The position numbers and the translations under genes were made by a program. Below, piece by piece: positions 18,420-26,915 of a stretch of DNA of 64,000 bases. Source of the DNA: Lentzea guizhouensis (GTDB taxonomy: Bacteria > Actinomycetota > Actinomycetes > Mycobacteriales > Pseudonocardiaceae). The stretch covers positions 7,812,001 through 7,876,000 of the forward strand of contig NZ_CP016793.1 in assembly GCF_001701025.1 (NCBI RefSeq). Reading direction: 5' to 3'. Numbering within the stretch: the first letter of the stretch is position 1; each line of letters starts with the position of its first letter. The notes under the pieces are model-generated. The model was given only the letters and a program-made list of their open reading frames with translations. It ran no database searches and was not told the origin of the DNA.

Positions 18420-19191
18420 GGCACGGCGTTTACCGGCAACCGGCGCGGTGGTCCTGTCCCACCTCGAGTTCGACCTGGTGTGGGAGGACCTCGGCTTCGG
18501 TGACCTGCCCGCCGCGCTCGACGTGCCCTCGCACGGTGCGACGGAGGCCGAGCGGGACCAGCTGGCGGCCGGCGTGGCCGAGACGCTCGCCGGCGCCGGG
18601 CTGGTCGACGACCACGACGACGTCGTTCCCGAGCTGGAGGAACTGCTCGGGATGCTGCACCACCACGCGGTGTCCGTCGACGCGTTGGTGTTCGCCGACC
18701 AGCCGTGGCGGGTGCTCGCCGCGGTCAGGGGCAGCCGGGGTGTGCTCGCCGTGCTCAACAACGAGGAGCTGGCACTCGAACCCATGGCGCGCGACGACCT
18801 GGTGCGGGCGGTGGTGAAGGTGCTCGGTGAGCACCCGGCCGGGCCGGGCGAGCAGGTGCGGCTGCCGCGGGCGGCGTACTCGGCCGCCTTGCAGGGGTAT
18901 GTGGACCACGGCTACCACGGCTTGGAACGGGCGTTGGCCGACGCGGGGGTGCGGGGCAGCGCGATGCGGCCGCTGATCACCATCGCCGAGGCGGGCCGGA
19001 TCGGCGCCGGACAGCTGGCGGTGACCGGCGGCCGGGGGCGTTCACCGGTGCTCACCTGGTCGGACACCAAGGCGGGCCGGTACGCCATCACGACCGAGCA
19101 CGTCCACGAGGAGCAGTGGGTCCGGGTGGTCCCCGCCGACCCGGCGTGGATCACCCGGCGCCTCACCGACATGGTGGCCGAGGCCGGTTAG
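18418..19191 (+). CDS. espG: EspG-family ESX secretion chaperone
   Basis: 257 residues from ATG 18418, with GGGAG five bases upstream. It has the layout of the EspG family: FDLVWEDLGFGDLPAALDVPSHGAT at the N-terminus, a middle beta sheet (WRVLAAVRGSRGVLAVLNNEELALE), and a C-terminal sheet (GRYAITTEHVHEEQWVRVVPADPAWI). EspG proteins are cytosolic chaperones that bind PE-PPE pairs and deliver them to the ESX membrane complex. The presence of a PPE-like gene a few kilobases upstream fits that role. No EccA-EccE core genes are in the window. Its stop overlaps the converging YbaB-like stop by four bases. Confidence 0.85.
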   Translation: MARRLPATGAVVLSHLEFDLVWEDLGFGDLPAALDVPSHGATEAERDQLAAGVAETLAGAGLVDDHDDVVPELEELLGMLHHHAVSVDALVFADQPWRVLAAVRGSRGVLAVLNNEELALEPMARDDLVRAVVKVLGEHPAGPGEQVRLPRAAYSAALQGYVDHGYHGLERALADAGVRGSAMRPLITIAEAGRIGAGQLAVTGGRGRSPVLTWSDTKAGRYAITTEHVHEEQWVRVVPADPAWITRRLTDMVAEAG

Positions 19192-19514
19192 GACAGTGCC
19201 AGGTCTGCGGCCAGTTCCGCCGCGGCCGGTTCGTCGAGCACGTCCGCCAGCACCCGCACTCCCGCGGCCAGCGCGTCCCGTGCCGCGGAGTCGACGAGCC
19301 GGTGGACGCGGGCCGCGAGCGCGCTGGGCCGCAACGCCATCGCGCGCGGACCGAGGTCGAGCCCGACCAGCTTGCCGTGCAGGTCGACCGTCACCACCAC
19401 GTCGTCCTCGCGAGCGGAACACGTGATCTCGTCCAGTGCCGCGCGCACGCCGAGCGGTTCGCGTTCGTCGTCCTGCGCCAGCATCTCCTCGATGCTCTGC
19501 GGCTCGTCGGTCAT
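19188..19514 (-). CDS. YbaB/EbfC-family nucleoid-associated-like protein
   Basis: 108 residues from ATG 19514, chosen because it forms an ATGA overlap with the upstream gene's stop; a GTG at 19523 also exists. IEEMLAQDDEREPL, then the three-stranded part CSAREDDVVVTVDLHGKLVGLDLGPRAM, followed by a long helix (LAARVHRLVDSAARDALA), match the YbaB fold common beside actinobacterial ESX-type substrates. True YbaB proteins bind DNA as dimers; the role of the secretion-linked version is unclear. Confidence 0.75.
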   Translation of the reverse strand: MTDEPQSIEEMLAQDDEREPLGVRAALDEITCSAREDDVVVTVDLHGKLVGLDLGPRAMALRPSALAARVHRLVDSAARDALAAGVRVLADVLDEPAAAELAADLALS

Positions 19515-19792
19515 CGGACCCACCAGCTCTCCGGTGTCGTGGACTCGATCTCCTCGGTGAGCTCGGTGTCGGCGTGGATGCCGAGCGTCTCCAGGTGCTC
19601 GCCGCCGAGGGCGTGCCTGGCCCGTTCGTTCGCCCGCCCGGTCGCGATCCGCACCAGGGTGAGGATCTCGTCGGCCAGTGCGGCGCGGCCCAGTCGCATC
19701 GACCGCTCGGTGAGCGTGAGGGTGCGCAGGCCGCCGCCCGCGCCGACCTCGATCGCGATGCCGGTGTCGTGGTACGCGTGCCCGGTGATCAC
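19511..19792 (-). CDS. small hypothetical protein in the secreted-hydrolase operon
   Basis: 93 residues from GTG 19792, overlapping the stop of the CHAP-type hydrolase (GTGA) and followed by an ATGA overlap with the YbaB-like gene. It reads as one beta hairpin (GIAIEVGAGGGLRTLTLTERSM) and a helix (AALADEILTLVRIATGRANERARHAL). Similar small proteins often sit next to YbaB-like genes in actinobacterial secretion loci. No domain is recognised with confidence, so this is called a conserved-context hypothetical. Confidence 0.65.
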   Translation of the reverse strand: MITGHAYHDTGIAIEVGAGGGLRTLTLTERSMRLGRAALADEILTLVRIATGRANERARHALGGEHLETLGIHADTELTEEIESTTPESWWVR

Positions 19793-20829
19793 GGGTGCAC
19801 CCCTCCGTAGAACTTCGTGCTGCTGAGCTGGTGGGTGTTGCGGCGCACCTGGTCGCCGGAGTTGCCCTCGATCAACGTGACGGTGTTGCCGTCGACCTTC
19901 TCGACGATGCCGATGTGCTTGCTGGTCGACGGGCTCTGCGGGCCGGTGCCGAAGAGCAGCACGTCGCCCGGCCGCACGTTCTGCTTCAGGTCGCCGTTGC
20001 CGTAGGCCTTGCCGTTGCGCTGGCCCCAGCGGTAGACGTCGCCGGTGAACGGCAGGATCGGGATGTCCACACCGGCCTTGCGCCACATCGCCGTGGCGAA
20101 GGACGAACACCAGTAGGTGGTGGGGCCATAGGGGTTGCGGTTGCTGCCCGGCGGGCTTTCGCGCGTGCCGATCTCACCGCGGGCGGCGGTCACGATCTTG
20201 CGCACCTTCGCACCGGACGGTTTGGTCGCGCCACCGGCACCACCACGGGCTCCGCCACCGCGCTTGGCCACGCGGGGGTCGGCGATCCCGTCGTCCTCGA
20301 TCTTCCGCTCCAGCGCGCGCAGCTCCCGCTTGGCCTCCTCCAGCTCGGCCTTCACCTGCCGCACGTTGCGCACCGACTCCCGCGTGTAGCGCGGTTCGAG
20401 GTCGGCCGCGGCGGCCACGGCCTTCATCAACGCGGCCTGCGACCCACTCGCGACAGCCGTGTCGAGCAACGCGGCGGCTTTGGTGACGTACTCGTCGATC
20501 AGCCGTTGCGCGGCCGTGTGACCGGTGATCAGCGCACTGCCCGCACCCGCCACCGCCTTCTCGGCCCGCGTGCTGATGGACGCCGTCGCCCGGATCTGCT
20601 CGGCGAGCCGGTCGGACCGCCGGTGGAACTGCTCCGCGGTCGCGCCGTCCCACTCGCCGAGCACCTCGCCCGCCGCCTTGCGGGTGACGTCCCGCTGGTC
20701 CTGCAGCGCCCCGCTCGCCTGGTGCAACGCGAACTGCACGCGCATGGTGTCGTCGGCCTTGCCCGCCAACGCGTTGCGGTGCGCGACCATCCTCTTGGCG
20801 AACTGCAGCGCGATCGCTCTGGTGTCCAC
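19789..20829 (-). CDS. CHAP-type peptidoglycan hydrolase with WXG-like helical N-terminus
   Basis: 346 residues from GTG 20829, preceded by GAGG. Residues 1-190 are almost entirely helical (LHQASGALQDQRDVTRKAAGEVLGEWDGATAEQFHRRSDRLAEQIR), like an LXG/WXG secretion module with W-D-G. A Gly-rich hinge leads to a cysteine-amidase domain: YWCSSFATAMWRKAGV with the catalytic cysteine, and KHIGIVEKVDGNTVTLIEGNSG with the histidine and a polar third residue. There is no Sec signal, so export by type VII secretion is the likely route. It probably cleaves cell-wall peptide bonds, in self-remodelling or against competitors. Confidence 0.82.
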   Translation of the reverse strand: MDTRAIALQFAKRMVAHRNALAGKADDTMRVQFALHQASGALQDQRDVTRKAAGEVLGEWDGATAEQFHRRSDRLAEQIRATASISTRAEKAVAGAGSALITGHTAAQRLIDEYVTKAAALLDTAVASGSQAALMKAVAAAADLEPRYTRESVRNVRQVKAELEEAKRELRALERKIEDDGIADPRVAKRGGGARGGAGGATKPSGAKVRKIVTAARGEIGTRESPPGSNRNPYGPTTYWCSSFATAMWRKAGVDIPILPFTGDVYRWGQRNGKAYGNGDLKQNVRPGDVLLFGTGPQSPSTSKHIGIVEKVDGNTVTLIEGNSGDQVRRNTHQLSSTKFYGGVHP

Positions 20830-20830
20830 G

Positions 20831-21568
20831 TCATCCTCGCTTGAAGTCGTCGGCGATCGCGTCGTCCTGCGCGCGGTAGGCCCGTGCCAGGCGCCCGGTC
20901 GACCTGGCCAGCCGGTCCGCGTTGCGCCCCACCCCGTCAACCTGCCGGTGCAGCGCGGCACCGAACGTCTCGAGCGCGGCGGCGAACCCGGTCTCCTTGC
21001 CGATCCGCCCGAAGCTGTCGTCGGCGATCCTGCCGACCTGGCGCACGTGCCGGGTGCCGATGGCCGCGAGGTCGTCCGCGACGTCCTTGCCCTGCTTGAC
21101 GTAGTGGTCGAGCGCACCGGGCCGCACGGCGAACCCGTCGCGTGGCGAACCGCCGCTGCCACCGCCACCACCGCCGCCACGCCGCGGGGGTGTCCTGCGG
21201 GGCGCCTCCCGTGCCGCCCGGCGCGCGATGTCGAGGTACTTCCGGTAGGCGCCGTTGGTGTAGGTCGACCACGGGGTCCACGACTTGCCGTCGTTGGAGA
21301 TCGCGTTGGCCACCTTGGCGTTCACGGCCGGGTCGAATAGGTCGCGGTTCGAGTCGAGCCCGTGCTGCCGGCGCCGCTCGGGGCCCATGGCGCCCAGCAT
21401 GTTGATCTGCCAGAGGCCATAGGAGTCGTCCGGCGGCTTGCTGTTGTGCGCCCGCGTGTCCCCGTTGGACTCCGCGAGGGCGACGGCGATCGCGATGGTC
21501 AAGCCTTGACCTTCGAACCCGGCGGCACGGGCGTGCTGAGCGATCTGCTCGGGACTCAACCTGCTCAT
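20831..21568 (-). CDS. lysozyme-like transglycosylase fused to a WXG-like helical tail
   Basis: 245 residues from ATG 21568. The N-terminal 120 residues are a goose-lysozyme/SLT-like domain: IAVALAESNGDTRAHN with the catalytic glutamate, then DSYGLWQINM and LFDPAVNAKVANAISNDGKSWTPWSTYTNGAYRKYL. A poly-Gly hinge follows, then helices like those of ESX substrates (YVKQGKDVADDLAAIGTRHVRQVGRIADDSF). There is no Sec signal peptide. Its stop lies one base before the next gene's start, so the glycan-cleaving and peptide-cleaving enzymes are made together and could attack the same wall. Confidence 0.82.
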   Translation of the reverse strand: MSRLSPEQIAQHARAAGFEGQGLTIAIAVALAESNGDTRAHNSKPPDDSYGLWQINMLGAMGPERRRQHGLDSNRDLFDPAVNAKVANAISNDGKSWTPWSTYTNGAYRKYLDIARRAAREAPRRTPPRRGGGGGGGSGGSPRDGFAVRPGALDHYVKQGKDVADDLAAIGTRHVRQVGRIADDSFGRIGKETGFAAALETFGAALHRQVDGVGRNADRLARSTGRLARAYRAQDDAIADDFKRG

Positions 21569-21652
21569 GGCCCTCAGCCTGGCTGCTCGCCGCACGCGGC
21601 GACATCGGCGTTGCGCGCTGGGACAGCAGAGCTGCACGCCTGGACCATCACC

Positions 21653-22645
21653 TCAGCGAGGCGGTGCCACAGAGGCGCGCAGTGCCGCGGCCAACCACTC
21701 GTACGAGAACTCCTCGGGAGCGGTGCCGTTCACCGCGCTCACCAGCGCCATGTACCGGTCGAACGGTCCCTCGGACTCCAGTCGCGTGCGCTCCCACTCC
21801 GCACCCTTCAGCATCTGGTCGGCCGTCTGGAGGCGGAACTCCGGTGTGTCCGGGATCGCGGGGACGTCCGCCACCGAGAAGACGCCGGTCAGCCACGAGA
21901 TCCACTGGTCGGCGATCTCGCGACCCCGCGGCGAGTCCGGCGGCACCTGGTCGCGGGCCGCGTCCATCGCCGCCTGGCCGATCGGCGCGGCCTCCTCGAA
22001 CGCGTCCAGCATCGGCGACGAGGACATCAGCGGGCCGGCCCCGGTCGTGCACACCTCGTGCAGCTCCCGGCGCAGCGCCTGCCGGACCTCACCGTCGCTG
22101 ACCAGCTCGGCCAGCTCGATCCACGCCTCCAGCTGGGCCGCGGTCGGGTCGTCGGGCAGCACCGGACGGGCCGCCCGCCACCACTCGACCATCCGGTCCG
22201 GTGCCTGCCAGCCGGTGGTGACCTCGGTCCAGAACTCGTCGACCAGCCGGTCACGCTCCTCGTCCGACATGCCCACGAGCTTGTGCATCAACGTGACCTG
22301 CTCGGCCGTGGAGTCCTGCCGCAGGATGGCCGACAGCACCGCGCGGCGGGTGCGCAGCCGCGCCTCGTGCTGGGCCAGCAGCGCCATGTGGGTCGTGGCC
22401 AGCTCGCGCAACGTCGCCTCGCCGGCCAGCACCTGCCGGATCTCGTCGAGGCCCGCGTCGAGCTCGCGCAGCGTCCTGACCAGTTCGAGGCGTGCGATGG
22501 CGGACACGTCGTACAGGCGGTGGCCGGCCGGTGTCGTCTCGGCCGGCGTGACGACACCGGCGTCGGCGTAGTACCGGACGGCGCTGACGCTCAGGCCGGT
22601 CCGCCGCGCGACGTCTCCGATGGGGTAAAGATCGTGCGTGTCCAT
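21653..22645 (-). CDS. MerR-family transcriptional regulator with TipAS-like extended C-terminus
   Basis: 330 residues from ATG 22645 (a GTG at 22654 is in frame). The N-terminal helix-turn-helix with wing reads YPIGDVARRTGLSVSAVRYYADAGVVTPAETTPAGHRLYDVSAIARLELVRTLRELD, a textbook MerR. The long C-terminal half is helical and acidic, probably an effector-binding region; the ligand is unknown. A perfect 15-base palindrome lies 17 bases upstream of the start, indicating autoregulation. Confidence 0.9.
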   Translation of the reverse strand: MDTHDLYPIGDVARRTGLSVSAVRYYADAGVVTPAETTPAGHRLYDVSAIARLELVRTLRELDAGLDEIRQVLAGEATLRELATTHMALLAQHEARLRTRRAVLSAILRQDSTAEQVTLMHKLVGMSDEERDRLVDEFWTEVTTGWQAPDRMVEWWRAARPVLPDDPTAAQLEAWIELAELVSDGEVRQALRRELHEVCTTGAGPLMSSSPMLDAFEEAAPIGQAAMDAARDQVPPDSPRGREIADQWISWLTGVFSVADVPAIPDTPEFRLQTADQMLKGAEWERTRLESEGPFDRYMALVSAVNGTAPEEFSYEWLAAALRASVAPPR

Positions 22646-22662
22646 GAGGTCCACTATGGGAT

Positions 22663-22677
22663 CTCAAGCGGCTTGAG
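22663..22677. promoter_or_regulatory. MerR-type operator
   Basis: CTCAAG-CGG-CTTGAG, a perfect inverted repeat with a 3-base centre, just upstream of the merR start. It resembles SoxR/MerR boxes (CTCAAG...CTTGAG). Probably the binding site of the adjacent regulator. Confidence 0.7.
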
Positions 22678-22702
22678 GTGCAACCCGGCAGCCCGGCGAG
22701 GA

Positions 22703-23632
22703 TCAGCGGACCGAGGCGGCCACGTCGCGCTGCTCCCGGCGGAACTTGCCCGGTGCGGTGCCGAACTCGCGCTTGAAGGCGTTGGAGAAGGCGAACTCCG
22801 AGGTGTAGCCGACGGTGCGGGCGATCGCGGCCAGCGGTGCCTGGCCGTCGCGCAGCATCCGGGCGCCGGTGCTCAGCCGCCACCAGGTCAGGTAGGCCAT
22901 CGGAGCCTGCCCGACGAGCGAGGTGAACCGGCGGGCGAACGCCGTCTTGGACAGTCCGACCTCGGCGCCGAGCTCCTGGACCGTCCACGGGTGCGCGGGT
23001 GAGCGGTGGATGTGCTGCAACGCCGTGGCGACGACCGGGTCCGTGAGCGCGACGCACCAGCCACCCCGCGGGCCGTGCCGGGCGGACTCCTCGTCGAGCC
23101 AGGCGCGCAACAGGTAGACCAGCAGCAGGTCCATCAGAGCGGGAACAGCCGCCGCGGCACCGGGCCTGGCCTCGATGAGGTCCGCGCCGAGCAGGTCCAC
23201 CGCGCTGCGCAGCGCGGAGTGGTCGCCGAGCCGGGCCGGGAGGTGGACGACCTCGGGCAGCGTCCGCAGGAACGGGTGGGCCTGCCCGCGGTCGAGCCGG
23301 TAGGCGCCGCACAGCAGGTGGGCCTGGCCGGGTGTGGGCTCGTGGTCCGGCGGGCCCGCCTCCGGTGCGAGCGGCAGCTCCGCGACCGTCCTGTCCGGAC
23401 TGTCGCTCAGCCCGTGCACCGCGCCGTGCGGCAGGAACACCACGTCGCCGGCACCCAGCGCGACGGGCGCGCCGGACGGCGGGATCAGCCAGCAGGTGCC
23501 CTCGAGGACGACGTGGAAACCGGCGCCCGGATAGGGACCGAACGCGTAGCCCCACCGGCCGCTCAGGCGGGAGCGGGTGAACTTGGCGCGGCCCGCGCGG
23601 ACCGTGGCGATCACGTCGCTGAAGACGTCCAT
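22703..23632 (-). CDS. AraC-family regulator with cupin-type sensor domain
   Basis: 309 residues from ATG 23632. The N-terminus is a cupin (FGPYPGAGFHVVLEGTCWLIPPSGAPVALGAGDVVFLPHGAVHGLSD). The C-terminal 100 residues are a canonical AraC DNA-binding domain (WTVQELGAEVGLSKTAFARRFTSLVGQAPMAYLTWWRLSTGARML, IARTVGYTSEFAFSNAFKREFGTAPG). It is divergent from the DUF1330 gene across a 129-base gap that is unusually AT-rich for this region (AATTATGTAACCGG), the likely control region for both. Confidence 0.93.
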   Translation of the reverse strand: MDVFSDVIATVRAGRAKFTRSRLSGRWGYAFGPYPGAGFHVVLEGTCWLIPPSGAPVALGAGDVVFLPHGAVHGLSDSPDRTVAELPLAPEAGPPDHEPTPGQAHLLCGAYRLDRGQAHPFLRTLPEVVHLPARLGDHSALRSAVDLLGADLIEARPGAAAAVPALMDLLLVYLLRAWLDEESARHGPRGGWCVALTDPVVATALQHIHRSPAHPWTVQELGAEVGLSKTAFARRFTSLVGQAPMAYLTWWRLSTGARMLRDGQAPLAAIARTVGYTSEFAFSNAFKREFGTAPGKFRREQRDVAASVR

Positions 23633-23761
23633 TGCATCATGGTACGGCGCTTAGAACGGTCTTTCTAATTATGTAACCGGTCTCCACTCGCATTGGAACG
23701 ACCCTGCCGAGTCCATAGCGTTGCTGACGACCAACACGTCGCATCTTGAGGAGACACGAAC

Positions 23762-24049
23762 ATGACCGCCTACGTCGTGATCGACCTGAACGTCGCGGAC
23801 CAGGACGGCTTCCAGCAGTACGTCGACGGCGTGCTGCCGTTGATCGAGAAGGCCGGTGCGCGCAACGTGCTGACCGACGCCGACGCGCTGGTGCTCGAAG
23901 GCGACTGGAAGCCGCGCACGCTCGTGATCCACGAGTTCGCCGACCGGGCGGCCGTCCAGGCGTTCTGGGACTCGCCGGAGTACCAGCCGCTCAAGGAGCT
24001 GCGCCGCAGGTACTCCACCGTCAAGGTGGTCGTCGGCGAGACCGCCTGA
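23762..24049 (+). CDS. DUF1330 (EthD/dimeric alpha-beta barrel-like) protein
   Basis: 95 residues, ATG 23762 after GAGGAGACACGAAC. AYVVIDLNVADQDGFQQYVDGVLPLIEKAGARNVLTDADALVLEGDWKPRTLVIHEFADRAAVQAFWDSPEYQPLKELR is the standard DUF1330 pattern, a single ferredoxin-like barrel related to EthD and antibiotic monooxygenases. The biochemical role of the family is not established. Its divergent AraC neighbour is the probable regulator. Confidence 0.9.
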   Translation: MTAYVVIDLNVADQDGFQQYVDGVLPLIEKAGARNVLTDADALVLEGDWKPRTLVIHEFADRAAVQAFWDSPEYQPLKELRRRYSTVKVVVGETA

Positions 24050-24058
24050 CACCCGCGC

Positions 24059-24841
24059 TCAGGCCGCCAGGGTGCTGAGCAGCACCAGGGCGTCGGCGGA
24101 GCGGGAACCCGGTTCGGCGGGCTGGGCGACCAGTCGCCGGCCGGGCGCGCTGCTGATCGGGAACACCTCCGTGCGCAGGTGCAGCTCGCCCACGTCGGGG
24201 TGGAGGAAGCAGGTGCCGGGCCGGACCGGGCCGCGTGGCCCTGGCTCGGCCCAGAGCCTGCGGAACTCGGCACTGGCGATGGCGAGCTCGCCGACCGCGC
24301 AGTGTCGGCGGCGGCGGCGCGCAGGTCGTGCACGGCGGCGCGGCCGCGGCGGTCCAGTCGCGGAAGAACTCGCGTCCGGCGGGTCGAGGAAGATCATCCG
24401 GTGCAGGTTGCCGCAGTGGGTGAAGCGGTCGTGCAGCGCGGTGGCGAGGGCGTTGCGCGCGAGGACGTCACCGGAGCGGCCGAGGACGTAGGCGGGCGCC
24501 GCGGTCCAGTCGTCGAGCAGGGCCAGCAGGTGCGGGCTGACGCGGTCGCGCCGGTCGCGGGTGGCGGGGCGAGCCAGCCGGTGCAGCTCGACGGCGGCGT
24601 GCTCGTCCAGTCGCAGCGCGTGCTTCAGGCTCTCCACGGTCTGGTGGGTCGGGCGCTCGTGGCCCTGTTCCAGCCTGGCGTAGTAGCCGGCGCTCAGCCC
24701 GGCGAGCAGGGCGACCTCGTCCCGGCGCAGCCCAGGCACTCGGCGGCGCCCCGCGGCGGTCAACCCAGCCTGCTCGGGCCGGACGAGAGCGCGGTGCGTG
24801 CGCAGGAACGTGCCCAGCGCCGTGTTCCGCTCGTCGTCCAT
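24059..24841 (-). CDS. XRE-family regulator with MmyB-like ligand domain (internally frame-shifted)
   Basis: 260 residues in the uncorrected frame. The HTH is clear: RRRVPGLRRDEVALLAGLSAGYYARLEQGHERPTHQTVESL. The MmyB-like sensor starts normally (RMIFLDPPDA), then for about 90 bases near 24300-24390 the family signal is in other frames (EFFRDWTAAAA, then VHDLRAAAADT) and returns to the first frame at AVGELAIASAEFRRLWAE. Three single-base losses would explain this; the frame is restored by chance. The gene is probably intact in the organism. It is divergent from a homologous XRE/MmyB gene at 24934. Confidence 0.85.
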   Translation of the reverse strand: MDDERNTALGTFLRTHRALVRPEQAGLTAAGRRRVPGLRRDEVALLAGLSAGYYARLEQGHERPTHQTVESLKHALRLDEHAAVELHRLARPATRDRRDRVSPHLLALLDDWTAAPAYVLGRSGDVLARNALATALHDRFTHCGNLHRMIFLDPPDASSSATGPPRPRRRARPARRRRRHCAVGELAIASAEFRRLWAEPGPRGPVRPGTCFLHPDVGELHLRTEVFPISSAPGRRLVAQPAEPGSRSADALVLLSTLAA

Positions 24842-24933
24842 GCGATCGAGGCTAGGTCAGCAGCCCGGTGCCCAGCCTGGGTGCGTCGCACCCACGGTTG
24901 ACGGGGAAGCGCCGCGCGGGTTGAGTCGCCGTC

Positions 24934-25779
24934 ATGACCGGCACACCTCTCGGCGACTTCCTCCGTGCCCGGCGCGAGGCCCTGACCCCGCAGGACGTCG
25001 GACTGCCCGAACACGGCCGCCGCCGCGTGAAGGGCCTGCGCCGCGAGGAGGTCGCGATCCTCGCGGGGGTGAGCAGCGACTACTACATGCGCCTGGAACA
25101 GGGCCGTGAGTCCAGCCCGTCGGCGCAGGTGGTGGAGGCGGTCGCACGGGCGTTGCAGCTCGACGCGGCGACCACCGAGCACCTGTGGCTGCTGGTGCGG
25201 CCGGCGGAGGCCAGGCCGTGGCGCGGCACGGGCGGCCTCCCGGTGAGCGCCCAGCTGCGGCAGCTGATGGACAGCTGGTCCGACTCACCGGCGTTCGTCG
25301 TCGGGCCCGCGCTGGACGTGCTGGCGGGCAACTCCATGGCCGCCGCGCTGCACGCGGGTTTCAGCCCGGCGGACAACCTGGCCAGGATGGTGTTCCTCGA
25401 CCCGGCCGGACGCGAGTTCTACCGGGAGTGGGACCGTGCGGCGCACTCCTGCGTGGCCGAGATCCGCGCCGCGTACGGGCACGATCCCGGCAACACGCGC
25501 ATCGCCGAGGTCGTGGGCGTGCTGTCCGAGCGCAGTCCGGAGTTCGCGCGGCTGTGGGCGCGGCACAACGTGAAGCCCAAGACCCAGGAGGTCAAGCACC
25601 TGCGCCACCCGCGGGTGGGTGACCTGGTGATCCAGTTCTCGACGTTCACCGTCAGCGGCGCCGCGGACCAGCAGCTGGTGGTCTACCAGGCCGAACCCGC
25701 TTCGCCGACGGTGGAGGCGTTCCGGCGGCTGCGTGCGCAGGCCGGCGTGGTGAGCGCGTCGGAGGTCCCGCTGGGCTGA
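24934..25779 (+). CDS. XRE-family regulator with MmyB-like ligand-binding domain
   Basis: 281 residues, ATG 24934. HTH at residues 25-75 (RRRVKGLRREEVAILAGVSSDYYMRLEQGRESSPSAQVVEAVARAL). The sensor domain is complete: DSPAFVVGPALDVLAGNSMAAALH, NLARMVFLDPAGREFYREWDRAAH, PEFARLWARHNVKPKTQEVKHLRHPRVGDL. MmyB-type domains bind a fatty-acid-like ligand in known structures. An SDR gene starts 124 bases downstream, and MmyB regulators often control adjacent SDR genes, so that gene is the likely target. Confidence 0.92.
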   Translation: MTGTPLGDFLRARREALTPQDVGLPEHGRRRVKGLRREEVAILAGVSSDYYMRLEQGRESSPSAQVVEAVARALQLDAATTEHLWLLVRPAEARPWRGTGGLPVSAQLRQLMDSWSDSPAFVVGPALDVLAGNSMAAALHAGFSPADNLARMVFLDPAGREFYREWDRAAHSCVAEIRAAYGHDPGNTRIAEVVGVLSERSPEFARLWARHNVKPKTQEVKHLRHPRVGDLVIQFSTFTVSGAADQQLVVYQAEPASPTVEAFRRLRAQAGVVSASEVPLG

Positions 25780-25903
25780 TCGCTGGGTGGGTGCGTTCCT
25801 CCCAGGAAACGCGCGGCCTTCTTCCGGCTGTCCCACCTGGACAGACTCGTTCCTGTCAGCAGCGGGAAATGCCCGCCGCACCGGCAGAAGGAGCGAGATC
25901 CTC

Positions 25904-26749
25904 ATGTCCACCTGGTTCATCACCGGAGCGTCCCGCGGCCTCGGCGCGGAGATCGCCCGCACCGCCCTGCGCGCCGGTGACGACGTCGTGGTCGCCGTGC
26001 GCAACCCGGACCGCGTGCCGGAAGACCTGAAGACGGCGCCGAACGCGTTGGTCGTCGCGCTGGACGTCACCGACGCCGCCGCCGTCCCCGGCGCCGTGCG
26101 GGCCGCCACCGAGCGCTTCGGCGGGATCGACGTGCTGGTCAACAACGCGGGCCGCGGTCTGCTCGGCGCGCTGGAGGAGATCACCGACGCCGAGGCGCGG
26201 TCCCTGTTCGACCTCAACGTCTTCGGTCTGATCACCATGACCCGCGCCGTGCTGCCCGGCATGCGGGCGCAGGGTTCCGGCAAGATCGTCCACATCGGAT
26301 CGCGGTCGGGTTTCGAGGGCGAGCCGGGCGTGAGCCTGTACAGCGCGTCGAAGTTCGCGGTGGCCGGGATCAGCGAGGCGCTGTCGGCCGAGCTGGCGCC
26401 GTTCGGCGTCCAGTCCATGGTGGTCGAGCCGGGCGTGTTGCGCACCGACTTCCTCGACGCCAGCTCGCTGTCGCTCGCGGCCGAGCGGATCGCCGACTAC
26501 GACGGCACGCCCGCCCACGTGACCCTGGACTGGGCCGGCACGGCCAACCACACCCAGCTGGGCGACCCGGTCAAGTGCGCGGCCCTGATCCACGAGGTCA
26601 CCAGCGGCGACGAGCTGCCCACCCACCTGTACCTGGGCCCCGACACGCTCGACCGCCTGCAGGTGAAGCTCGCCCAGGTCGAGCGCGACCTGGCGCCGTG
26701 GCGGGAGAAGTCCGCCGCCACCGCCCACGAGGACGTCGCCGCGCTCTGA
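25904..26749 (+). CDS. short-chain dehydrogenase/reductase
   Basis: 281 residues; ATG 25904 follows AAGGAG by ten bases. Classical SDR motifs: TWFITGASRGLGAEIA, VLVNNAGRGLLG, and the active-site serine region GSRSGFEGEPGVSLYSASKFAVAG with Tyr and Lys. The sequence type (MSTWFITGASRGLGAEIA, with a C-terminal tail) is common next to MmyB-type XRE regulators. The substrate is unknown. Confidence 0.93.
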   Translation: MSTWFITGASRGLGAEIARTALRAGDDVVVAVRNPDRVPEDLKTAPNALVVALDVTDAAAVPGAVRAATERFGGIDVLVNNAGRGLLGALEEITDAEARSLFDLNVFGLITMTRAVLPGMRAQGSGKIVHIGSRSGFEGEPGVSLYSASKFAVAGISEALSAELAPFGVQSMVVEPGVLRTDFLDASSLSLAAERIADYDGTPAHVTLDWAGTANHTQLGDPVKCAALIHEVTSGDELPTHLYLGPDTLDRLQVKLAQVERDLAPWREKSAATAHEDVAAL

Positions 26750-26915
26750 CTCCCCTTCTCCCGGCGACTCCCGGACGAGGAGGCCTTCCAGCACGTTCGC
26801 TCTGCTCGCGAACACCCCGCCGGCCGGCGGCACCGCGATCGCCGTTCCCGCCGACCTCCCGGGCCATCTGACCGGATGGCACCACCTCACTCGCTGACCT
26901 CAGGAAGACAGAACC

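Noticed and set aside
26790..26905. Short in-frame stretch reading FALLANTPPAGGTAIAVP before the amidohydrolase
   Set aside because: Too short, no start or ribosome site, and not recognised; could be a remnant but cannot be supported.
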